NCBI RefSeq assembly: GCF_000381025.1
Contig: NZ_KB905826.1
Span: forward strand, 62,001 to 126,000
DNA: 64,000 nucleotides
Source: Streptomyces sulphureus DSM 40104
GTDB lineage: Bacteria > Actinomycetota > Actinomycetes > Streptomycetales > Streptomycetaceae
Reading direction: 5' to 3'
Every line of letters starts with the position of its first letter. The first letter of the stretch is position 1. Made by a program: the position numbers and the translations under genes. Shown here piece by piece: positions 54,091-62,857 of the stretch. A model generated the notes under the pieces. The model was not told where the DNA came from, did not search any database, and was given only the letters and a program-made list of their open reading frames with translations.

Positions 54091-55704
54091 GTGATGACCA
54101 GCAGCCGTGAAGACACCGCAGACCCCACCGGCGCACCACCGGCGCACACCCAGGTGCACCGGCGTCGCGACGACCGCTATCTCGACGGCCTGTTCACCTA
54201 CTGTCTCTCGGTCGTGTGCGAGCACGAGCCGGCCGTCTCCGCCCTCGGGGAGGCCCTCGCCCTGGCCCACCGCCGCCGCGAGCGAGGCCGCGCCCCCGCG
54301 GAGCCGGCGCTGTACCGGGCATGGCTCTACGCGCTCGCCCGCTGGTCGTGCACCTACCGGCTCGCCGCTGCCAGGGAACCCGAGGGCCCGGCGCTGACGG
54401 GCGAGGCGCGGGCCCACCGCCGTCGCCAACTCGCCGCGCTCGCCTGGCCGGAGGCGTCCGGGCAGACACCCGTCGAGCGGGACGCGCTCGAACTCGCCGT
54501 GCGCCACGGTCTCGGAGCCCGCGAGGTCGCGGCCGTGCTCTCCCTCGACACGCAGGAGGCGAGCGCTCTGGTCTCGCACGCCTCCTGCGAGGTGGAGCGC
54601 ACCAGAGCGGCGCTCGCCGTCGTCGAGTCCGGCGGCTGCCCCGCCGTCACCGGCCTCGCGGGGGACGAGCAGCTCCTTCTCGGCACCCCGCTGCGGCGCG
54701 AACTCGTCCTCCACATCGACGACTGCGGCCGCTGCCGCAGAGCGGCCGAGCGCGCCATGTCGGGCGTGCGGTGGCCCGGCACCGCACCAACCGGCGCCCG
54801 TCTCGCGGTACTTGAGGCTCCGCGTGCCGACATCGACGCCGCCGTCGAGGCGGCCCTGCACGCCCGCTCCCGTCGGCTGCCGCGTTTCGACCGCGCCGGC
54901 TTCCCCGTCGCGGACCGTGAGCGCGAGGCCCGCCGCGAGCGTCTGCGCGGCCGGGCCGTGACCACCACCGTGGTCGTGGCCGTTCTCGCGGCTCCGGTGC
55001 TGACCCTGTGGGCGGCCTGGCGCGACACCTCCGACACGGTCGAAAGCAGCGGCCCGGGCTCCTCCTCCGAGCTCCACGACCGGGACATCCCCTACGAGAA
55101 GGCCGGCCAGGCCGCACCGCAGCGTTCGAAGAAGGCGGACGGCGACCACCGCGTCTCGGTGGCGGTGACCCACCCGGCCGGCGACTCCCGCCTCGCGACG
55201 CGAGCCGAACCACGGGGGGACGGCGTCGTCCTCACCCTCACCGCCCTCGGCGGCGAGCCCGTCCACTGGTCGGTCTCGACCGAGGCCGACTGGCTGCGCA
55301 TCGTCCCCCCGCACGGCGTGCTGGAACCGGGCGACGACGTCACGGTGCGGGTCACCGTCGACGCGTCGCGGGCGCCTTCGGGCCGATGGTCGACGCGGCT
55401 GGCAGTGGCGCCGTCGGGCGCCGTGGTGAGCATCGCGGGGAGCGGCAGCACCGCGGCTCCCGGCGCGAAGCCGCACCGCCCGTCTCCCGGCCGCCCCGAC
55501 ACCAGCCCCTCCGGACCGTCGAGCCCTGCCGGGCCACCCCGGCCGCCGACGGACCCGCGGCCCCCGGACGATTCGGAGGACCCCGAGTCCCCCGGGGAGC
55601 CGCAGGACCCGGAGAGCCCAGGCGAGCCGGAGGAGCCGAGCGAGCCCCCGCCGAGCACCCCGCCGCCCTCGTCCACGCAGCCGTCGACGCTCCCCGCCCG
55701 CTGA
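54091..55704 (+). CDS. Sigma-like / zinc-finger / BACON-domain membrane fusion protein
   Basis: The 537-residue protein is modular. Residues 1-110 are helical, like ECF sigma region 2 but divergent. Residues 120-185 resemble a region-4 helix-turn-helix (LELAVRHGLGAREVAAVLSL). Residues 208-215 are HIDDCGRC, the H-x3-C-x2-C pattern of zinc-binding anti-sigma proteins. A membrane helix follows (about 290-310), then an extracytoplasmic BACON-like domain (about 378-450, VHWSVSTEADWLRIVPPHG) and a Pro/Glu-rich tail. It looks like a self-contained transmembrane regulator. TACCGT 6 bases before GTG 54091 fits a leaderless start; ATG 54094 is next. Confidence 0.75.
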   Translation: MMTSSREDTADPTGAPPAHTQVHRRRDDRYLDGLFTYCLSVVCEHEPAVSALGEALALAHRRRERGRAPAEPALYRAWLYALARWSCTYRLAAAREPEGPALTGEARAHRRRQLAALAWPEASGQTPVERDALELAVRHGLGAREVAAVLSLDTQEASALVSHASCEVERTRAALAVVESGGCPAVTGLAGDEQLLLGTPLRRELVLHIDDCGRCRRAAERAMSGVRWPGTAPTGARLAVLEAPRADIDAAVEAALHARSRRLPRFDRAGFPVADREREARRERLRGRAVTTTVVVAVLAAPVLTLWAAWRDTSDTVESSGPGSSSELHDRDIPYEKAGQAAPQRSKKADGDHRVSVAVTHPAGDSRLATRAEPRGDGVVLTLTALGGEPVHWSVSTEADWLRIVPPHGVLEPGDDVTVRVTVDASRAPSGRWSTRLAVAPSGAVVSIAGSGSTAAPGAKPHRPSPGRPDTSPSGPSSPAGPPRPPTDPRPPDDSEDPESPGEPQDPESPGEPEEPSEPPPSTPPPSSTQPSTLPAR

Positions 55705-55734
55705 AACGCGGGGCCGCCTCCGACCGCGGCCGAG

Positions 55735-56604
55735 TCAGACCGGGTCGGCCGGGTGCGGCGCGAGGAGCGGAAGCTGCGACGCCAGGCGCTGCTCGCAGAG
55801 TTCGACGAGCTTGGCGTAGCCGGCCTCGCCCATCAGCTCGGTGAGCTCGGGCTTGTAGGAGACGTAGACGGGCTCGGAGGCGCCGTGCGCGGACGGCGCC
55901 CCGGTGCACCACCAGTGCAGGTCGTGCCCGCCGCCGCCCCAACCCCTGCGGTCGTACTCGCCGATGGAGACGTAGAGCACCTCCTCGCCGTCCGGCCGCT
56001 CGACCCACTCGTACGATCTGCGGATCGGCACCTGCCAGCAGACGTCGGGCTTGGTCTCCAACGGCTCGCGGTCCTCCTTGAGGGCGAGCGTGTGGAGCGC
56101 GCAGCCCTGACCGCCGGGGAAACCGGGGGAGTTGTTGAAGATGCAGGCGCCGTTGTAACGACGGGTCTGGCGCTCGCCCTCCTCGTTCACCTCCGTCCAG
56201 CCGGTCTCCGTGCCGACGTTGTGGTTCTCCCACAGCTCCGGCGTGAGACGCGCCACGTGCCCGGCTACGCGCTCCTCGTCCTCCTCGTCGGTGAAGTGCG
56301 CGCCCAGTGTGCAGCAGCCGACCTCGGCGCGGCCCGGGGTGATCCCGCTGCAGCCGCGGCCGAAGATGCAGTTCCAGCGGCTCGTGAGCCAGGTCAGGTC
56401 GCACCGGAAGACCTGTTCCTCGTCGGCGGGGTCGTCGAACTCCACCCACGCACGTGTGAAGTTGAGGCCCACCTCCTCGTCGCGCGCCTCCCGGCCAGGA
56501 GCCGTGCGCTGCCCCGGAGTTGTTGCTACCGCTTCGTCTACGCCCACGTCGCCCGCTTCCGTACTGCCCTGGTTCATATGCTTCGCCGCTTTCGTCGTAC
56601 CCAC
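55735..56604 (-). CDS. Cys-rich conserved protein (DUF3109-like)
   Basis: The 289-residue product has about ten Cys spread over the middle, in segments such as RCDLTWLTSRWNCIFGRGCSG, GCCTLGAHF, ACIFNN, GCALHTLALK and HDLHWWCT. This suggests metal or iron-sulfur binding. It resembles DUF3109-type proteins, but the CxxCxxCC pattern of related metal-chelating families is absent. Start choice is uncertain: GTG 56604 sits 7 bases after a TACGCT -10-like element and would be leaderless; ATG 56577 is nine codons downstream. It is divergent from ppx. Confidence 0.7.
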   Translation of the reverse strand: MGTTKAAKHMNQGSTEAGDVGVDEAVATTPGQRTAPGREARDEEVGLNFTRAWVEFDDPADEEQVFRCDLTWLTSRWNCIFGRGCSGITPGRAEVGCCTLGAHFTDEEDEERVAGHVARLTPELWENHNVGTETGWTEVNEEGERQTRRYNGACIFNNSPGFPGGQGCALHTLALKEDREPLETKPDVCWQVPIRRSYEWVERPDGEEVLYVSIGEYDRRGWGGGGHDLHWWCTGAPSAHGASEPVYVSYKPELTELMGEAGYAKLVELCEQRLASQLPLLAPHPADPV

Positions 56605-56721
56605 GCGCCCCAGCGTAAGAGAGAGAGCACGCGCCCTTTGCACGGCGCACCCACGGACCGTTCGCCGTTGGTCCATCGGCTCTTCCAGCACGCGCAGGCG
56701 ACGGCGGCTAGCGTGCTGTCC

Positions 56722-57651
56722 ATGAGACTCGGAGTGCTCGACGTGGGTTCGAACACGGTCCATCTGCTGGTGGTCGACGCGCACCCCGGCGCGCGCCCCC
56801 TCTCCGCCTACTCCCACAAGGAGGAACTCAAACTCGCCGAACTCCTCGACGCGCGCGGTGCGATCAACGCGCAGGGCGTCGAGCGCCTCGCCGAGGCCCT
56901 GCGCACCGCTTCACGGATCGCCGAGGACAAGGGCGTCGAGGACCTTCTCGCCTTCGCCACCTCGGCGGTCCGCGAGTCGAGCAACGCGGAGAGCGTCCTC
57001 GCGCACCTCGCAGAGGAGACGGGGGTCAAGCTCCAGGTCCTCTCGGGCCCCGAGGAGGCGCGGCTCACCTTCCTCGCCGCGCGGCGCTGGTTCGGGTGGT
57101 CCGCGGGACGGCTCCTCGTCCTCGACATCGGCGGCGGCTCCCTGGAGATGGCGTACGGGATCGACGAGCAGCCCGACGCCGCCGTCTCCCTCCCGCTCGG
57201 CGCCGGCCGGCTCACCTCGACGCTGCCGGGCGACCCGCCCGAGGCCGGCGCCTTCCGCTCGTTGCGGCGGTACGTGCGCGCCGAAATCGCCCGTACGGTG
57301 GGGGACTTCACCCGGCTCGGCAGCCCGGACCACGTCGTAGGCACGTCGAAGACCTTCAAGCAGCTTGCCCGCCTGGCGGGAGCGGCACGTTCCTCCGAAG
57401 GACCGTACGTACGGCGGCAGCTCACCCGCGAGGCGCTCGAAGGCTGGGTGCCGAAGCTCGCCGCGATGCCGTCGGACGAGCGGGCTGCGCTCCCCGGTGT
57501 CTCCAGGGGCCGAGCACGGCAGCTCCCGGCGGGTGCGCTCGTCGCGGAGGGCGCCATGGACCTCTTCGGCGTCGACGCTCTGGAGACGTGCCCGTGGGCG
57601 CTGCGCGAGGGGGTCATCCTGCGCCGCCTCGACCACCTGGACACCGCATAG
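56722..57651 (+). CDS. ppx: Exopolyphosphatase / guanosine pentaphosphatase
   Basis: Ppx/GppA enzymes remove phosphate from polyphosphate or convert pppGpp to ppGpp. The 309-residue protein is the short actinobacterial type. Motifs include GVLDVGSNTVHLLVVD (phosphate binding), AFATSAVRES and LDIGGGSLEMAYG. TAGCGT lies 7 bases before the ATG and no ribosome-binding site is seen, as in a leaderless transcript. It is divergent from the Cys-rich gene. Confidence 0.92.
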   Translation: MRLGVLDVGSNTVHLLVVDAHPGARPLSAYSHKEELKLAELLDARGAINAQGVERLAEALRTASRIAEDKGVEDLLAFATSAVRESSNAESVLAHLAEETGVKLQVLSGPEEARLTFLAARRWFGWSAGRLLVLDIGGGSLEMAYGIDEQPDAAVSLPLGAGRLTSTLPGDPPEAGAFRSLRRYVRAEIARTVGDFTRLGSPDHVVGTSKTFKQLARLAGAARSSEGPYVRRQLTREALEGWVPKLAAMPSDERAALPGVSRGRARQLPAGALVAEGAMDLFGVDALETCPWALREGVILRRLDHLDTA

Positions 57652-57752
57652 CCGAACCGGCGCCGCCTCGCCGGGCCGCCGCACGGGCGTGCCTGCGGTC
57701 GCGGGCCGAGGGCGGCCCGGGCTTCCGCGGTCAGGCGTTCTAGGCTGTGCCC

Positions 57753-58568
57753 GTGGTCGAGCGAGCGATGCGTACCCCCGGCGCCAAGGTCGCGTTGTCC
57801 ACCGCCTCGGTCTATCCGGAGTCCACGGCGGCGGCCTTCGAGATCGCGGGACGCCTTGGTTACGACGGCGTCGAGGTGATGGTCTGGACCGACCCGGTGA
57901 GCCAGGACATCGAAGCACTCCGCCGCCTCTCCGACTTCCACGGGGTCCCCGTCCTCGCCGTCCACGCCCCCTGCCTGCTGATCACCCAGCGCGTCTGGTC
58001 GAAGGACCCGTGGGAGAAGCTGAAGCGGGCACGGAGCGCGGCGGAGAGCCTCGGCGCCTCCACCGTCGTCGTCCATCCGCCCTTCCGCTGGCAGCGGTCG
58101 TACGCACGGGACTTCGTGCGCGGCGTGTGGCGGATGGCGGACGAGACCGACGTCAGGTTCGCGGTCGAGAACATGTACCCCTGGCGCTACCGCGACCGCG
58201 AGATGCTCGCCTACGCCCCCGACTGGGACCCGACCACCGACGACTACCGGCACTTCACCATCGACCTCTCCCACACCGCGACGGCCCGCACCGACACCCT
58301 CGCCATGGCGGCCCGCATGGGGGACCGCCTCGGCCACGTGCACATCGCCGACGGCCTCGGCTCCAGCAAGGACGAGCATCTCGTACCGGGGCGCGGCAGC
58401 CAGCCCTGCGCCGAGCTGCTGCAACAGCTCGCGACGCAGGGGTACGACGGACACGTCGTTGTCGAGGTGAACACCAGGCGCGCCATGTCGGCCGCCGAGC
58501 GCGAGGCCGACCTCGCGGAGGCGCTCGCCTTCACGCGCCACCACCTCGCGGGCGAGGCCGGCGCGTGA
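57753..58568 (+). CDS. Sugar phosphate isomerase/epimerase-like TIM-barrel protein
   Basis: The 271-residue protein has the AP_endonuc_2 TIM-barrel pattern: VALSTASVYPESTA at the start, GYDGVEVMVW, AVENMYPW, HFTIDLSHTATARTD and HIADGLGSSKDEHLVPGRG. Asp/His/Glu metal ligands appear to be in place (for example ENMYPW and HVVVEVNTRR). Substrate is not predictable. TAGGCT 6 bases before GTG 57753 suggests a leaderless message. The TetR gene overlaps its stop by 4 bases, so the two are co-translated. Confidence 0.88.
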   Translation: MVERAMRTPGAKVALSTASVYPESTAAAFEIAGRLGYDGVEVMVWTDPVSQDIEALRRLSDFHGVPVLAVHAPCLLITQRVWSKDPWEKLKRARSAAESLGASTVVVHPPFRWQRSYARDFVRGVWRMADETDVRFAVENMYPWRYRDREMLAYAPDWDPTTDDYRHFTIDLSHTATARTDTLAMAARMGDRLGHVHIADGLGSSKDEHLVPGRGSQPCAELLQQLATQGYDGHVVVEVNTRRAMSAAEREADLAEALAFTRHHLAGEAGA

Positions 58569-59173
58569 CCGCGGGGCGGCGAGGGCGCGGCAGGCCCCCA
58601 CGCGACGAGGGCGCGGGTCCCAGCACGAGGGAGCGCATCCTCGCCTCCGCGCGCGCCGAGTTCGCCGGTCGGGGCTACGACAAGGCGTCGATCCGCGCGA
58701 TCGCACGCGGAGCCGACGTCGACCCGGCGCTGGTCCACCACTACTACGGCACGAAGGAGCAGGTCTTCGCGGCGGCCGTCGAGGGCGCGCTGGCGCCGGT
58801 GCTGAAGGTGCCGGACGTGCTCGCCGCGAGCACGCCCGACGGCTTGGGCGAGGCGGTGGTCAAGACCTTCCTCGACGTCTGGGAGGACCCCGAGACGTGC
58901 GAGCCCCTGGTGGCCATCGTCCGCTCGGCCGTCAGCAACGAACAGGCGGCCGCCGTCTTCCGCGGGATGATCATCAAGCACCTGATGTCCCGCGTCGCCG
59001 GCCAAGTGTCGGTCCCGGACCCCGAGTTCCGCGTCGAACTGGCGGCGACGCAACTGGTGGGGGCCGCGCTGCTCCGGTACGTCATCAAGATCGAGCCGCT
59101 CGCTTCCCGACCGCTCGAGGACGTCGTCGAGCGCCTCGCGCCGATCGTGCAGCACCATCTGACCGACCCCTGA
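58565..59173 (+). CDS. TetR-family transcriptional regulator
   Basis: The 202-residue protein has the N-terminal TetR helix-turn-helix, TRERILASARAEFAGRGYDK and VDPALVHHYYGTKEQVF, and a ligand-binding domain. The start codon overlaps the upstream gene (GTGA). A TGACG-N4-CGTCA palindrome lies just after its stop (59177-59190). A TTGACGC inverted repeat upstream of an ABC exporter (62025) may be its operator, but this is speculative. Confidence 0.92.
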   Translation: MTAGRRGRGRPPRDEGAGPSTRERILASARAEFAGRGYDKASIRAIARGADVDPALVHHYYGTKEQVFAAAVEGALAPVLKVPDVLAASTPDGLGEAVVKTFLDVWEDPETCEPLVAIVRSAVSNEQAAAVFRGMIIKHLMSRVAGQVSVPDPEFRVELAATQLVGAALLRYVIKIEPLASRPLEDVVERLAPIVQHHLTDP

Positions 59174-59176
59174 CCT

Positions 59177-59190
59177 TGACGCTCACGTCA
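59177..59190. promoter_or_regulatory. TGACG inverted repeat after the TetR gene
   Basis: TGACG-CTCA-CGTCA is a perfect palindrome directly after the TetR stop codon, sharing the TGACG core with the operator at 62025. It lies in the 257-base region before ilvD. Confidence 0.35.
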
Positions 59191-59430
59191 CGGCGCACCG
59201 GTGGCTGCGGGCGCCGGCCGCGGCACGCGTGCCTCCGGAGCACCCGGACCGGTCTCATCATCCGAACCACGGGTCCGGATCGCGGTCCCCGGGCGTAGGC
59301 TCGATGACTCAGGAGTGCACGTTCCGGCCCGCAACGGCCGACGGTCGAGACCGCAGTCGACGTTCGGCACAGCGGGACGGGGCGCGCCCGTCGTACGCAC
59401 AACACGTGCTCACAAGGGAGTGGAGCAGCC

Positions 59431-61284
59431 ATGCCCGAGCTCAGGTCCCGCACCGTCACCCACGGCCGCAACATGGCGGGGGCGCGCGCCCTCATGCAGG
59501 CATCCGGGGTAGCCCGCGAGGACTTCGGGAAGCCGATCGTGGCCGTGGCCAACAGCTTCACCGAGTTCGTCCCCGGGCACACCCACCTCCAGCCGGTCGG
59601 CCGCATCGTCAGCGACGCGATCAAGGCGGGCGGCGGCATCCCGCGCGAGTTCAACACCATCGCCGTCGACGACGGCATCGCGATGGGCCACGGCGGCATG
59701 CTCTACTCCCTGCCGTCGCGCGACCTCATCGCCGACTCCGTCGAGTACATGACGGAAGCGCACTGCGCCGACGCGCTGATCTGCATCTCGAACTGCGACA
59801 AGATCACCCCGGGGATGCTGATGGCGGCGATGCGCCTCAACATCCCCACGGTCTTCGTCTCGGGCGGCCCGATGGAGTCGGGCACGGCCACCCTCGTCGA
59901 CGGCTCCGTCCGCAAGCTCGACCTCATCACCGCGATCTCCGACTCGGCCGACGAGTCCGTCTCCGACGAGGACCTCCGTCGCATCGAGGACAGCGCCTGC
60001 CCCACCTGCGGCTCCTGTTCCGGGATGTTCACCGCCAACTCTATGAACTGCCTCACCGAGGCGATGGGCCTCGCGCTCCCGGGCAACGGCTCCGTCCTCG
60101 CCACCCACACCGCGCGCCGCGACCTCTACGAGAACGCCGGCCGCACCGTCGTCGAGCTCGCCCGCCGCCACTACGACGAGGGCGACGAGACGGTCCTCCC
60201 GCGGAACGTCGGAAGCCGCCCCGCGTTCGAGAACGCCATGGCCCTCGACATCGCCATGGGCGGCTCCACCAACACGATCCTCCACCTCCTCGCCGCCGCC
60301 CAGGAGGCCGAGCTCGACTTCACGATGGCCGACATCGACGCTCTCTCGAAGCGCCTGCCGTGCCTCAGCAAGGTCGCCCCCAACGTCGCCGAAGGCCGCA
60401 CCTACTACATGGAGGACGTCCACCGGGCCGGCGGCATCCCCGCGATCCTCGGCGAGCTCTACCGCGGCGGCATGCTCAACGAGGACGTCCACACCGTCCA
60501 CGCTCCCTCGCTCGCCGACTGGCTGAAGAGCTGGGACATCCGCGGCGGCTCCCCGTCCGCCGAGGCGCTCCAGCTCTTCCACGCCGGCCCCGGCTGCGTC
60601 CGCTCGGCCGAGGCGTTCTCCCAGTCCGAGCGCTGGGACACTCTCGACACCGACGCCGCCCACGGCTGCATCAGGGACGTCGAGCACGCCTACTCCTCCG
60701 AGGGCGGCCTCGCCGTTCTCCACGGCAACCTCGCGGAGAACGGCTGCGTCGTGAAGACGGCAGGCGTCGACGAGTCGATCCTCACCTTCCGGGGCCCCGC
60801 CGTCGTCTGCGAGTCCCAGGAGGAGGCGGTCGAGCGCATCCTCAACAAGACGGTGAAGGAGGGCGACGTCGTCGTCATCCGCTACGAGGGCCCCAAGGGC
60901 GGCCCCGGCATGCAGGAGATGCTCTACCCGACCTCCTTCCTCAAGGGCAGGGGCCTCGGCAAGGCGTGCGCCCTCATCACCGACGGCCGCTTCTCCGGCG
61001 GCACCTCCGGCCTCTCGATCGGGCACGTCTCCCCCGAGGCGGCGGGTGGGGGCGCCATCGCCCTCGTCGAGGACGGGGACGAGGTCGTCATCGACATTCC
61101 GCAGCGCACGCTGAGCCTCAACGTCCCCGAGGACGAGCTCGCCTCGCGCCGCGAAGCCCTCGCCGGCGCGTACGCCCCCAAGTCCAGGGAGCGCAAGGTC
61201 TCCACGGCCCTCCGCGCCTACGCGGCAATGGCCACGAGCGCCGACAAGGGCGCGGTCCGCGACCTCGGCCTCCTGGAGCGCTGA
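59431..61284 (+). CDS. ilvD: Dihydroxy-acid dehydratase
   Basis: IlvD dehydrates dihydroxy-isovalerate and dihydroxy-methylvalerate in the synthesis of valine, leucine and isoleucine. The 617-residue protein has the Cys ligands of the iron-sulfur cluster in CISNCDKITPG and CPTCGSCSGMFTANSMNC, plus TDGRFSGGTSGLSIGHVSPE. GGGAGTGGAG lies before the ATG. The 257-base upstream gap should hold its promoter. A very strong terminator follows. Confidence 0.97.
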   Translation: MPELRSRTVTHGRNMAGARALMQASGVAREDFGKPIVAVANSFTEFVPGHTHLQPVGRIVSDAIKAGGGIPREFNTIAVDDGIAMGHGGMLYSLPSRDLIADSVEYMTEAHCADALICISNCDKITPGMLMAAMRLNIPTVFVSGGPMESGTATLVDGSVRKLDLITAISDSADESVSDEDLRRIEDSACPTCGSCSGMFTANSMNCLTEAMGLALPGNGSVLATHTARRDLYENAGRTVVELARRHYDEGDETVLPRNVGSRPAFENAMALDIAMGGSTNTILHLLAAAQEAELDFTMADIDALSKRLPCLSKVAPNVAEGRTYYMEDVHRAGGIPAILGELYRGGMLNEDVHTVHAPSLADWLKSWDIRGGSPSAEALQLFHAGPGCVRSAEAFSQSERWDTLDTDAAHGCIRDVEHAYSSEGGLAVLHGNLAENGCVVKTAGVDESILTFRGPAVVCESQEEAVERILNKTVKEGDVVVIRYEGPKGGPGMQEMLYPTSFLKGRGLGKACALITDGRFSGGTSGLSIGHVSPEAAGGGAIALVEDGDEVVIDIPQRTLSLNVPEDELASRREALAGAYAPKSRERKVSTALRAYAAMATSADKGAVRDLGLLER

Positions 61285-61291
61285 CCCGCTT

Positions 61292-61333
61292 ACGGGCGGG
61301 ACCCGCTGCCGGCGAGCAGCGGGTCCCGCCCGT
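61292..61333 (+). terminator. Strong terminator after ilvD
   Basis: A perfect 18-bp stem (61292-61309 with 61316-61333) with a 6-base loop CGGCGA begins 7 bases after the stop codon. Confidence 0.9.
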
Positions 61334-61387
61334 CCTCGGAATCCCCCTCGAACCGGGCCGAGGCCGCCCCTGTGGATAATCGGCAAC

Positions 61388-61888
61388 GTGCCCGACAACG
61401 ACCGATCCGCCAGCGAGCCCACCCCCGAGCCGATCCGCTTCTACGGCACCACCTGGGTCGACCATTCCGCCGGCTACGCCCTGCGCCGCGTCGGCCTCGG
61501 CCTCGGGGCGGTGGTCGCCGCCGTGCTCGGTGCGTTCCTACTGCGTTTCGCCTACGAGGGCGTCGCCATCGCGGAGGTGGGCAGTTGGGCGGAGATGCTG
61601 CTCGTCCTCGCCTTCGCCGTGTGCAGTGCGCTCGCCTTCTCGCGCACGCTCGGCTCGTACAGCAGGCGTCCCGACGCCAAGGACGCGGCGGTCGAATCCT
61701 CGATGCGCAGCATCCGGCTGGTCGGCTTCGTCGGCGTGCTCCTCGCCTACGCCCTCCGCACCGTTGTCGAGGCGCCCGGCGAGAAGCTCGCCCGCGCCGA
61801 GTACGAGCAGGCCCTCGCCCGCCACCACCGCCGCCGCGCCGCCCGTACCGGCAATCCCGCAGCGAAGCGCCGCTCCCGCCGCCGCTGA
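61388..61888 (+). CDS. Hypothetical membrane protein
   Basis: The 166-residue product has three membrane helices: near VGLGLGAVVAAVLGAFLL, MLLVLAFAVCSALAF and LVGFVGVLLAYAL. The C-terminal 30 residues are strongly basic. No known domain. GATAAT at 61375-61380 lies 7 bases before GTG 61388, and no ribosome-binding site is seen; this is a clear leaderless arrangement. It is isolated between ilvD and the ABC exporter. Confidence 0.75.
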   Translation: MPDNDRSASEPTPEPIRFYGTTWVDHSAGYALRRVGLGLGAVVAAVLGAFLLRFAYEGVAIAEVGSWAEMLLVLAFAVCSALAFSRTLGSYSRRPDAKDAAVESSMRSIRLVGFVGVLLAYALRTVVEAPGEKLARAEYEQALARHHRRRAARTGNPAAKRRSRRR

Positions 61889-62024
61889 CGCTTGACGCCT
61901 TCCGGCACCGTGCGCTGACTCCCCACAGCCACGTCCAGCTCGTCGAAGAGCGCCGGGCGTTCCGCGAGCCTCACCGACGCGGGTGCGCGACCCCGTACAC
62001 GAACGAGCCCTGCCTTGACGGACC

Positions 62025-62053
62025 TTGACGCGGAGAATGCGTCAATCCATAAT
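62025..62053 (+). promoter_or_regulatory. Promoter with embedded operator for the ABC exporter
   Basis: TTGACG (62025) and CATAAT (62048) are 17 bases apart, the closest match to consensus in this window. TTGACGC-N7-GCGTCAA (62025-62045), a perfect inverted repeat, covers the -35 and spacer, where a bound repressor would block RNA polymerase. A second TTGACG lies 10 bases upstream (62015). Confidence 0.65.
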
Positions 62054-62060
62054 TCCACAC

Positions 62061-62825
62061 ATGGTGAATAAAGACGCAGCCCCGCCTTCCCCGGGCACAC
62101 CGGCGATCGAAGCAGCAGGTCTCACCGTGCACCGCGGCACCCGCCGTGTCCTCGACGACCTCTCCTTCGCCGTCGAGCCCGCTCGCGTCACCGGCCTCCT
62201 CGGTCCGTCCGGAGGCGGCAAGTCCACTCTGATCCGCGCCATCGTCGGCACCCAGGCGAAGGTCAGCGGCACGCTGCGGGTGCTCGGCCGCCCGGCGGGC
62301 TCGGCGCCTCTCCGCTCCCGCGTCGCCTATGTGACGCAGTCCCCCTCCGTCTACCTCGACCTCACACCGCGCCAGAACCTCGACTACTACGCCTCCGTCC
62401 TCGGCATCCCGCGCAAGGAGCGCCCGGCACACGTCGAGCGCGCCCTCGCCGAGGTCGACCTCACGTCCCACGCAGACGACCTCACGGGCAGCACCTCGGG
62501 AGGCCAGCGCTCCCGCGTCTCCCTCGCCGTCGCGCTTCTCGGCGCCCCGCAACTCCTCGTGCTCGACGAGCCGACCGTCGGCCTCGACCCGGTCCTCCGG
62601 CGAGACCTCTGGGACCTTTTCCACCGCCTGGCCGAGAGCGGCACCACCCTCCTCGTCTCCTCGCACGTCATGGACGAGGCCGAGCGCTGCGACCACCTGC
62701 TCCTCCTGCGCGAGGGCCACCTCCTCGCGGCCGACACCCCGGAGAACCTCCGCACCCGCACCAACGCCCCGACCGTCGAGGACGCCTTCCTCGCGCTGGT
62801 CGACGAAGCCTCAGCGCACCACTGA
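62061..62825 (+). CDS. ABC transporter ATP-binding protein (drug-export type)
   Basis: The 254-residue ATPase has Walker A GPSGGGKST, signature TSGGQRSRVS and Walker B LLVLDEPTVGLDP. It resembles DrrA/NodI-type export ATPases paired with an ABC2 permease. The message is predicted leaderless: CATAAT ends 7 bases before ATG 62061, and no ribosome-binding site exists. The permease starts 32 bases after its stop. An in-frame upstream ATG at 62025 would lie inside the promoter and is unlikely. Confidence 0.92.
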   Translation: MVNKDAAPPSPGTPAIEAAGLTVHRGTRRVLDDLSFAVEPARVTGLLGPSGGGKSTLIRAIVGTQAKVSGTLRVLGRPAGSAPLRSRVAYVTQSPSVYLDLTPRQNLDYYASVLGIPRKERPAHVERALAEVDLTSHADDLTGSTSGGQRSRVSLAVALLGAPQLLVLDEPTVGLDPVLRRDLWDLFHRLAESGTTLLVSSHVMDEAERCDHLLLLREGHLLAADTPENLRTRTNAPTVEDAFLALVDEASAHH

Positions 62826-62857
62826 CGCCATCCTCCCGAGCGCCGAAGAAGGCCGCC

